DNA of 64,000 nucleotides from Arenimonas maotaiensis. Its GTDB lineage: Bacteria; Pseudomonadota; Gammaproteobacteria; Xanthomonadales; Xanthomonadaceae. The stretch covers positions 186,001 through 250,000 of the forward strand of contig NZ_BMFO01000002.1 in the NCBI RefSeq assembly GCF_014638745.1, in the 5' to 3' direction. Positions within the stretch are counted from its first letter, which is position 1; each line of letters opens with the position of its first letter. Below are positions 56,333 to 64,000 of this stretch, in pieces. The position numbers and the translations under genes are program-made. The notes under the pieces are model-generated. The model was not told the DNA's origin, did no database searches, and worked only from the letters and a program-made list of their open reading frames with translations.

Positions 56333-57682
56333 ATGACCGACTCCCGCACCGACGCCAGCCAACCCCGCCGCCAACTCCATGTCGGGCATGCCGCCGCGGT
56401 CTGCGTCGGCATGGTGATCGGCGCCGGGATCTTCCGCACCTCGCCGGAGGTCGCCGCCCATCTCGACGGCCCCGGCACCCTGATGCTGGCCTGGGCCATC
56501 GGCGGCGTGCTGTCCTTGGTCGGCGCCCTGTGTTTCGCCGAAATGGCCGCGGCCTTCCCGGATACCGGCGGCGATTACCACTTCCTGCGCCTGGCGTACG
56601 GCCAGCGCATGGCCGTGCTGTTCGCCTGGTCGCGCTTCGCGGTGATCCATACCGGTTCGATCGCCCTGCTGGCTTTCGTGTTCGGCGACTACCTCAACCA
56701 GCTGGTGCCGCTCGGCCCGTACGGCAGTCCGGTGTTCGGCAGCCTGCTGATCCTGGCCTTGGTCGCGCTCAACCTGCGCGGGGTCTCGGTCGGCGTCGGC
56801 GCGCAGTTTCTGCTGATGTTGCTGGTGCTGGCCGGCCTGGTGGTGGTCGGCCTGGCCGGCGTGCGGCTAGCCGCGTCCGGTTTCGTGCCGCCGTCCGCCG
56901 CGGCGCCGGCCGCCGTGAGCCTGGCCGGCTTCGGCCAGGCCATGGTGTTCGTGCTGCTGGCCTACGGCGGCTGGAGCGATGCGGCCACGCTGTCGGCCGA
57001 AATGCGCGATCCGCGGCGCGGCATGCCGCTGGCCTTGGCCGGCGGCTTGGCCACGGTGTTCGCGCTGTATCTCTGGGTCAATTGGGCGTATCTGCAGGGC
57101 TTGGGATTCGCCGGCTTGGCCGCAAGCAACGCGCCGGCTGCCGACCTGATGCGGGTCGCCTTCGGCCGGCCCGGCGAAGTGCTGATCGTCGGCATCGTCG
57201 CCGTCACCTCGATCAGCGTGATGAACGCGCTGCTATTGGCCGGCTCGCGCACCACCTACGCCACCGCCCGCGACCTGCAGGCGCTCGGCGGCATCGGCCG
57301 CTGGGACGGCGAGAAGGGCGTGCCGCGCGGCGCGCTGCTGGCGATGGCCGCGGTTTCCATCGGTCTGGTCGGCTTCGGCACGCTGACCCGCGGCGGCTTC
57401 TCGACCATGGTCGATTACCTGTCGCCGGTGTACTGGTTCTTCCTGATGCTCAGCGCGGTGGCGGTGATCGTGCTGCGCCGGCGCTTCCCGGATGCGCCGC
57501 GGCCGTTCGTGGTGCCCTGGTATCCGCTGCTGCCGCTGCTGTTCGCGGCTTCCTGCGCGTATCTGTTCTATTCCAGCCTGGCCTATGTCAAATCCGGCGC
57601 CGTGGCCGGCGTCGCGGTGATCGTGCTCGGCGCGGTGCTGCTCTGGCCGCTGATGCACTGGCATCGCCGACGCCGGGCATAG
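56333..57682 (+). CDS. APC superfamily amino acid permease
   Basis: A 449-residue transporter with 12 predicted helices. The unwound first helix GMVIGAGIFRTSPEVAAHLD with GPGTLMLAWAIGGVLSLVGA, and AEMAAAFPDTGGDYHFLRLA are the APC/LAT-type amino acid-polyamine-organocation signature; helices 6-8 contain VFVLLAYGGWSDAATLSAEM and SVMNALLLAGSRTTYATARD. A short basic tail ends the protein. ATG at 56333 is preferred; an in-frame GTG lies 27 nt upstream and no Shine-Dalgarno is clear. Divergent from a TonB receptor, so the two may take up the same compound across both membranes, which is an inference from gene order. Confidence 0.88.
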   Translation: MTDSRTDASQPRRQLHVGHAAAVCVGMVIGAGIFRTSPEVAAHLDGPGTLMLAWAIGGVLSLVGALCFAEMAAAFPDTGGDYHFLRLAYGQRMAVLFAWSRFAVIHTGSIALLAFVFGDYLNQLVPLGPYGSPVFGSLLILALVALNLRGVSVGVGAQFLLMLLVLAGLVVVGLAGVRLAASGFVPPSAAAPAAVSLAGFGQAMVFVLLAYGGWSDAATLSAEMRDPRRGMPLALAGGLATVFALYLWVNWAYLQGLGFAGLAASNAPAADLMRVAFGRPGEVLIVGIVAVTSISVMNALLLAGSRTTYATARDLQALGGIGRWDGEKGVPRGALLAMAAVSIGLVGFGTLTRGGFSTMVDYLSPVYWFFLMLSAVAVIVLRRRFPDAPRPFVVPWYPLLPLLFAASCAYLFYSSLAYVKSGAVAGVAVIVLGAVLLWPLMHWHRRRRA

Positions 57683-57707
57683 GCTGTCCGGGCGCTGAAC
57701 ACGGCCG

Positions 57708-57735
57708 CTTGAACGCGCGGCCGGTCGCCCTCACT
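57708..57735 (+). promoter_or_regulatory. Possible sigma-32 promoter of clpB
   Basis: CTTGAA (57708-57713), 14-nt spacer, CCCTCACT (57728-57735), close to the heat-shock consensus CTTGAAA and CCCCATNT. It lies 47 nt before the clpB ATG in the 99-nt gap, and clpB is a standard RpoH target. Confidence 0.5.
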
Positions 57736-57781
57736 TAGGAAGCAGGCGCCCAGCGCGCACTCACCGAACGGGGGTTAGATC

Positions 57782-60373
<2,592 letters not shown>

Positions 60374-60398
60374 TTGCGCGCCGCCGACGGGGCCGGGC

Positions 60399-60428
60399 TT
60401 GTCGCCGGCCCCGGTTTTCCGCCACAAT
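60399..60428 (+). promoter_or_regulatory. Possible promoter of the DAACS transporter gene
   Basis: TTGTCG (60399-60404) and CACAAT (60423-60428), spacer 18 nt, in the 97-nt gap after clpB. Both hexamers match at four or five positions. Confidence 0.35.
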
Positions 60429-60470
60429 GGCCCGATTGGGCGCAGTTGCCCGGAATTTGCGGAGAATCGG

Positions 60471-61796
60471 ATGTCGGCATTGAACAGCAAACGCGGCGCG
60501 GAGAAGCTCGCCGTCTACATCGTGCTCGGCATGATCCTCGGCGTCGCCTTCGGCTGGATGGTCAACACCGGCCTGATCGCGGTCGACATGTCCTACATCT
60601 CGGTGCTGTCGACCCTGTTCCTGCGCGCGATCAAGATGATCATCGCGCCGCTGGTGTTCTCCACGTTGGTCATCGGCATCGCGCACATGGGCAACACCGG
60701 CGGCATCGGCCGGGTCGGGGTCAAGGCCCTGGGCTGGTTTGTGATCGCCTCGGTGGTTTCGCTGCTGCTCGGCCTGCTGTTCGCCAACCTGCTGCATCCG
60801 GGCACCGGCGCCGGCCTGTCGCCGCCGGACGCGGCCCAGATCGCCGCCGCGCGCGCCAAGCTGGAGGCGTTCCAGACCGGCGTGCACGATTCCGGCTTCG
60901 TCGCCTTCGTCACCAACCAGCTGGTGCCGACCTCGATCATCAACGCCGCCGGCGGCAACGCGCTGGGCGAGAACCGGCTGCTGCAGATCGTGGTGTTCTC
61001 GCTGTTCTTCGGCGTCGCCCTGGGTTCGCTCGGCAAGGCCGGCCAGACCCTGCAGGACATGATCGAGCAGCTCTCGCACGTGATGATCAAGATCACCGGC
61101 TACGTGATGCTGTTCGCGCCGTTCGCGGTGTTCGCGGCCATGGCCAGCGCGGTCGCCAGCCAGGGCATCGGCATCCTGTACACCTACCTGAAGTTCATGG
61201 GCAGCTTCTACGCCGCGCTGGTGGTGCTGTGGGCGGCGCTGGTCGCGGTCGGCTGGTATTTCCTCGGCCACCGCATCAAGCGCCTGCTGCACGAGATCAA
61301 GGAGGCGTTCTTCCTGTCGTTCGCCACCGCGTCCTCGGAGGCGGCCTACCCGAAAATCCTGGACGCGCTCGACCGCTTCGGCGTCAGCCGCAAGATCTCC
61401 AGTTTCGTGATGCCGCTGGGCTACTCGTTCAACCTCGACGGCTCGATGATGTACTGCGCCTTCGCCTCGATCTTCATCGCCCAGGTGTACGGCATCGACA
61501 TGCCGCTCGGCACCCAGATCGCGATGCTGCTGACGCTGATGGTGACCTCCAAGGGCATGGCCGGCATCCCGTCGGCCTCGCTGGTGGTGATCGCCGGCAC
61601 CCTGGCGCAGTTCGACCTGCCGGTCGAGGGCATGGTGCTGATTCTGGGCATCGACCGCTTCCTGGACATGGGCCGTTCGGCCACCAACGCCGTCGGCAAC
61701 TCCATCGCCTCGGCGGTCATCGGCAAGTGGGAGGGCGAACTGCTGACCGAAGAGGACGCCGAGCGCCGGCATCGGGCCGCCACGCCGGCCGCGTGA
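60471..61796 (+). CDS. Dicarboxylate/amino acid:cation symporter (DAACS)
   Basis: A 441-residue transporter of the GltP/DctA (Na+ or H+ coupled dicarboxylate and acidic amino acid) family. Features are the start KLAVYIVLGMILGVAFGW, FLRAIKMIIAPLVFSTLVIG, the first hairpin TASSEAAYPKILDALDRFGV, FVMPLGYSFNLDGSMMYCAF, SKGMAGIPSASLVVIAGTLA and DRFLDMGRSATNAVGNSIAS, which hold the substrate- and ion-binding residues. ATG at 60471 follows GGAGAATCGG; the frame is open 24 codons upstream. The cation and preferred substrate cannot be told from sequence alone. Confidence 0.93.
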   Translation: MSALNSKRGAEKLAVYIVLGMILGVAFGWMVNTGLIAVDMSYISVLSTLFLRAIKMIIAPLVFSTLVIGIAHMGNTGGIGRVGVKALGWFVIASVVSLLLGLLFANLLHPGTGAGLSPPDAAQIAAARAKLEAFQTGVHDSGFVAFVTNQLVPTSIINAAGGNALGENRLLQIVVFSLFFGVALGSLGKAGQTLQDMIEQLSHVMIKITGYVMLFAPFAVFAAMASAVASQGIGILYTYLKFMGSFYAALVVLWAALVAVGWYFLGHRIKRLLHEIKEAFFLSFATASSEAAYPKILDALDRFGVSRKISSFVMPLGYSFNLDGSMMYCAFASIFIAQVYGIDMPLGTQIAMLLTLMVTSKGMAGIPSASLVVIAGTLAQFDLPVEGMVLILGIDRFLDMGRSATNAVGNSIASAVIGKWEGELLTEEDAERRHRAATPAA

Positions 61797-61800
61797 TTCC

Positions 61801-61872
61801 GTAGGGGCGAACCTTGTGTTCGCCCTTTTTTACGGGTGGTGTAATTCGGGCGAACACAAGGTTCGCCCCTAC
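61801..61872. repeat. 25-bp perfect inverted repeat; first arm is a terminator
   Basis: Arm 1 (61801-61825) begins GTAGGGGCGAACC and ends TTCGCCC; arm 2 (61848-61872) is its exact reverse complement; 22 nt lie between them. Each arm is itself a hairpin (GGGCGAAC, loop, GTTCGCCC). Arm 1 is followed by six T, so it is a rho-independent terminator of the transporter gene. Arm 2 ends 3 nt from the hemE stop on minus, where no T-run follows. Dispersed palindromes with this GTAGGGGCGAAC core occur in many unrelated genomes; here it is one full copy. Confidence 0.85.
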
Positions 61873-61874
61873 GT

Positions 61875-62930
61875 TCAGGCGTGGTACGGGCGGCTCAGTT
61901 CGTGCACCGCATCGACCAGCACTTTCACATGTTCCGGATTCATGTCGGGCGACATGCCGTGGCCGAGGTTGAACACATGGCCGCTGCCGTGGCCATAGCT
62001 GGCCAGCACGCGCGCCACTTCGGCGCGGATGGTGTCCGGCTCGGCATACAGCGTGACCGGGTCGAGGTTGCCCTGTAGCGCGACCTTGCCGCCGGTACGC
62101 CGGCGCGCCTCTTCCAGCGACACCAGCCAATCCACGCCGAGGCCTTCGGCGCCGCTGGCGGCCAGCTCTTCCAGATATGGGGCGTTGCCCTTGCCGAATA
62201 GGATCAGCGGGGTGTTGGCCTCGCCGTCGCCGCGCGGCAGTTCGGCCGCGATGCGCTGCAGATAGCGCAGCGAGAACTCGCGGTAGGTGTGCGGGGCCAG
62301 CACGCCGCCCCAGGTGTCGAACACCATCAGCGCCTGCGCGCCGGCGGCGCGTTGCGCGGCCAGATAGGCGATGACCGAATCGGTGACGACTTCCAGCAGC
62401 CGGTGCATCAATTTCGGTTCGTTCAGCGCCAGCGATTTGATGCGGGCGAAGTTGTCCGAGCCGCCGCCCTCGACCATGTAGCAGGCCAGGGTCCATGGGC
62501 TGCCGGAGAAGCCGATCAGCGGCACGCGGCCGTCGAGCTCGCGGCGGATCAGACTGACCGCGTCGGTGACGTAGCGCAGCTCGCTGCCGATGTCCGGTAC
62601 CGCCAGCTTGGCGATGTCGGCGGCGGTGCGCACCGGGCGCGCGAAACGCGGGCCTTCGCCCTCGGCGAAGCTCAGGCCGAGGCCCATGGCGTCGGGCACG
62701 GTCAGGATGTCGGAGAACAGGATGGCGGCGTCCAGGTCGTAGCGGTCCAGCGGCTGCAGAGTCACTTCGCAGGCCAGTTCCGGATTCGTGGCCAAGCCCA
62801 TGAAGCTGCCGGCCTTGGCGCGGGTGGCGCGGTATTCCGGCAGATAGCGTCCGGCCTGGCGCATCAGCCAGACCGGCGTGGCGTCGACCGGCTTGCCGGC
62901 GATGGTGTCGAGGAAACGGGTGTTTTTCAT
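61875..62930 (-). CDS. hemE: Uroporphyrinogen decarboxylase
   Basis: HemE converts uroporphyrinogen III to coproporphyrinogen III in haem synthesis. The 351-residue enzyme has [20 protein letters not shown] (substrate arginine residues), [19 protein letters not shown] (catalytic Asp), [20 protein letters not shown] and the late [20 protein letters not shown] with the conserved His. Standard length. The ATG overlaps the stop of the small WGR-like gene (ATGA), so the two are co-translated. Confidence 0.98.
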   Translation of the reverse strand: MKNTRFLDTIAGKPVDATPVWLMRQAGRYLPEYRATRAKAGSFMGLATNPELACEVTLQPLDRYDLDAAILFSDILTVPDAMGLGLSFAEGEGPRFARPVRTAADIAKLAVPDIGSELRYVTDAVSLIRRELDGRVPLIGFSGSPWTLACYMVEGGGSDNFARIKSLALNEPKLMHRLLEVVTDSVIAYLAAQRAAGAQALMVFDTWGGVLAPHTYREFSLRYLQRIAAELPRGDGEANTPLILFGKGNAPYLEELAASGAEGLGVDWLVSLEEARRRTGGKVALQGNLDPVTLYAEPDTIRAEVARVLASYGHGSGHVFNLGHGMSPDMNPEHVKVLVDAVHELSRPYHA

Positions 62931-63184
62931 GGTTTGGGTTCCGCCGCGCCCTGCACGAACATGACCTGGAAGCCTTTCTTGAGCTGGGCGGCGCGCGCCT
63001 TCTCGAAGGCCGCCAGCGCGGGTTCGGTGTCGAGGAATTGTTCGCGTTTGAGTTGGGATTTACCGCCGATTTGGCCGGATTCGCGCATCAGCGTCCAGCC
63101 GCCCAGCAGATCCTGCTGCAGGCTGATGCTGACGTAACGGGGGGCTTCGGAGCCTTGGGGCGGTTGTTGCAGGAGGACGCGCAT
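62927..63184 (-). CDS. WGR-like small protein
   Basis: An 85-residue protein. Residues 15-75 fit a WGR-type beta domain: [20 protein letters not shown], then [16 protein letters not shown] (usual GRIG is GQIG here) and [23 protein letters not shown] domains occur in DNA-repair and polyA-polymerase-type proteins, but stand-alone bacterial copies are uncharacterised. It sits upstream of hemE and overlaps it, so both share a transcript. No signal peptide or membrane helix. Assignment rests on pattern only. Confidence 0.68.
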   Translation of the reverse strand: MRVLLQQPPQGSEAPRYVSISLQQDLLGGWTLMRESGQIGGKSQLKREQFLDTEPALAAFEKARAAQLKKGFQVMFVQGAAEPKP

Positions 63185-63236
63185 AAGCCGTCATTGTATC
63201 GCGAATCCGTGCGCGCCCGCCCCTGGCCCGGCGCGT

Positions 63237-63422
63237 TCAACCGCGTTTGCAGGTGGAGATGCCGAACGGCAGGTAGGCCGGGCACCAGCGCAGGAAGGCG
63301 GTGGCCAGCGGCACCAGGCCGATGGCGCCGAGCCAATTCTGGCTCATGGCGCCCCAGGCGATGATGGCCAGGCCGAGGACGATGCGGATGACGCGGTCGG
63401 TGTTGCCGATGTTGGCTTTCAT
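63237..63422 (-). CDS. DUF2892 small membrane protein
   Basis: A 61-residue protein starting MKANIGNTDRVIRIVLGLAI, the usual start of DUF2892 (YgaP-type transmembrane) proteins. Two helices (about 11-30 and 32-50) follow, then a short tail with a Cys in RWCPAYLPFG and another near the end (STCKRG). ATG at 63422 is chosen because GGAG lies 7 nt upstream, whereas an ATG at 63428 would be only 1 nt from it. In other proteins this domain carries rhodanese or sulphur-transfer partners; here it stands alone. 66 nt separate it from the aroB stop. Confidence 0.85.
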   Translation of the reverse strand: MKANIGNTDRVIRIVLGLAIIAWGAMSQNWLGAIGLVPLATAFLRWCPAYLPFGISTCKRG

Positions 63423-63488
63423 GGACATGCTCCGGTGGCGGGTGTGGCTACAGGGTAATCCAATCCGCCCGGCGCGGCGTGATTGCGG

Positions 63489-64000
63489 TCAATTACCGGC
63501 CGATTGCGCGGCCAGGAAGGCGGTCAACGCCCCGGCATCGACGTCCCCGGCGATGAAGGCCTTGCCCACGCCGCGCCAGAGGATCAGCCGCAACCGGCCG
63601 GCGGCGGCTTTTTTGTCCAGACGCATCTTGGCCACCACGGCGTCGGCGCCGAGTCCCGTCGGCAACGCCGTCGGCAAGCCGAAACGGTTCAGCAGGGCGC
63701 GTAGGCGCTGGCTGTCGCCGATATCGGCATGGCCGAGTTCGACCGAGAAATCGGCCGCCAGCTGCATGCCGATCGCCACCGCTTCGCCGTGCAGCAGGGT
63801 GCCGTAGTCCAACAGCACTTCCAGCGCATGGCCGAAGGTGTGGCCGAAGTTCAGCAGCGCACGGTCGCCCTGTTCCGTCTCGTCACGCGCCACGATGTCG
63901 GCCTTGTGCCGGCAGCTGAGCAGGATGGCGCCTTCCAGCTCCGCGGCATCGCGCGCCAGCAGGGCCTCGGCGTTGTCTTCCAGCCAGCCGAAGAAACGCG
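63489..64000 (-). CDS. aroB: 3-dehydroquinate synthase, 3' part
   Basis: The C-terminal 170 residues of AroB, which makes 3-dehydroquinate from DAHP in the shikimate pathway. The end reads SCRHKADIVARDETEQGDRA (conserved Lys and Asp near the active site), LLNFGHTFGHALEVLLDYGT (zinc-binding His of GHTFGHA) and LLHGEAVAIGMQLAADFSVE (His of HGEAVAIG). The last 60 residues (FGLPTALPTG, MRLDKKAAAGRLRLILWRGV) are typical. The 5' part, with the NAD-binding domain, lies beyond the right edge. Confidence 0.96.
   Translation of the reverse strand, partial: RFFGWLEDNAEALLARDAAELEGAILLSCRHKADIVARDETEQGDRALLNFGHTFGHALEVLLDYGTLLHGEAVAIGMQLAADFSVELGHADIGDSQRLRALLNRFGLPTALPTGLGADAVVAKMRLDKKAAAGRLRLILWRGVGKAFIAGDVDAGALTAFLAAQSAGN

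Noticed and set aside
61717-62496. Frame containing GANLVFA and GEHKVRPY strings
   Set aside because: These strings are translations of the palindromic repeat at 61801-61872, a frequent source of false proteins; hemE occupies the strand in another frame.

Overview
The window looks like a chromosomal segment of a high-GC (by eye about 65-68%) Gram-negative betaproteobacterium, probably Neisseriales or a close relative. The basis is LpxC, BamD and a lipid A/outer-membrane gene set, a full mraZ-to-ftsZ division and cell wall (dcw) cluster followed by lpxC, dciA, an M23 peptidase and secA, a pilB-pilC-pilD-coaE group, and a pilin gene beside pilS/pilR. The species cannot be named from the sequence alone. 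Nearly everything is core housekeeping. I see no tRNA, rRNA, CRISPR array, transposase or prophage gene; the only RNA gene recognised is rnpB.

Layout. 1-8.1 kb: a P-type ATPase running off the left edge, a broken small gene, a 54-residue zinc-ribbon membrane protein, an FAD-linked oxidase, yraN and an LpoA-like lipoprotein (all minus), then rsmI, a small periplasmic protein, rnpB and a membrane protein. 8.4-24.9 kb: the dcw cluster, with a strong promoter overlapping a five-repeat, 10-bp-period MraZ operator, then mraZ-rsmH-ftsL-ftsI-murE-murF-mraY-ftsW-murG-murC-ddl-ftsQ-ftsA-ftsZ and lpxC. From rsmH to ftsA each gene overlaps the next; murD is missing from its usual place between mraY and ftsW. 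25-30 kb: dciA diverging from an M23 peptidase, secA, and a Nudix-ThiE fusion translationally coupled to secA.

30-47 kb is the type IV pilus region: coaE-pilD-pilC-pilB on minus, then a glycan block, then pilE, pilR and pilS. The glycan block has two convergent operons: four genes on plus (GT2, two GT4, a wecB-type epimerase) and three on minus (GT-C/TPR membrane protein, Wzx-like flippase, glycosyltransferase). The minus operon follows pilE directly. Much of the block (about 36.6-41.5 kb) is clearly AT-richer than its surroundings, which suggests acquisition or replacement of a pilin- or surface-glycan cassette. The PilR-like regulator keeps receiver and DNA-binding domains but its AAA+ domain lacks the GAFTGA loop, has an altered Walker B and has lost the sensor II arginine, so it probably cannot drive sigma-54 transcription in the normal way.

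47-64 kb: sucCD, nadE, bamD, rluD-pgeF, a TonB-dependent receptor diverging from an APC permease, clpB behind a possible heat-shock promoter, a DAACS-family carboxylate transporter, a 25-bp perfect inverted repeat whose first arm doubles as a terminator, then hemE with a small WGR-like protein, a DUF2892 protein and the 3' part of aroB running off the right edge.
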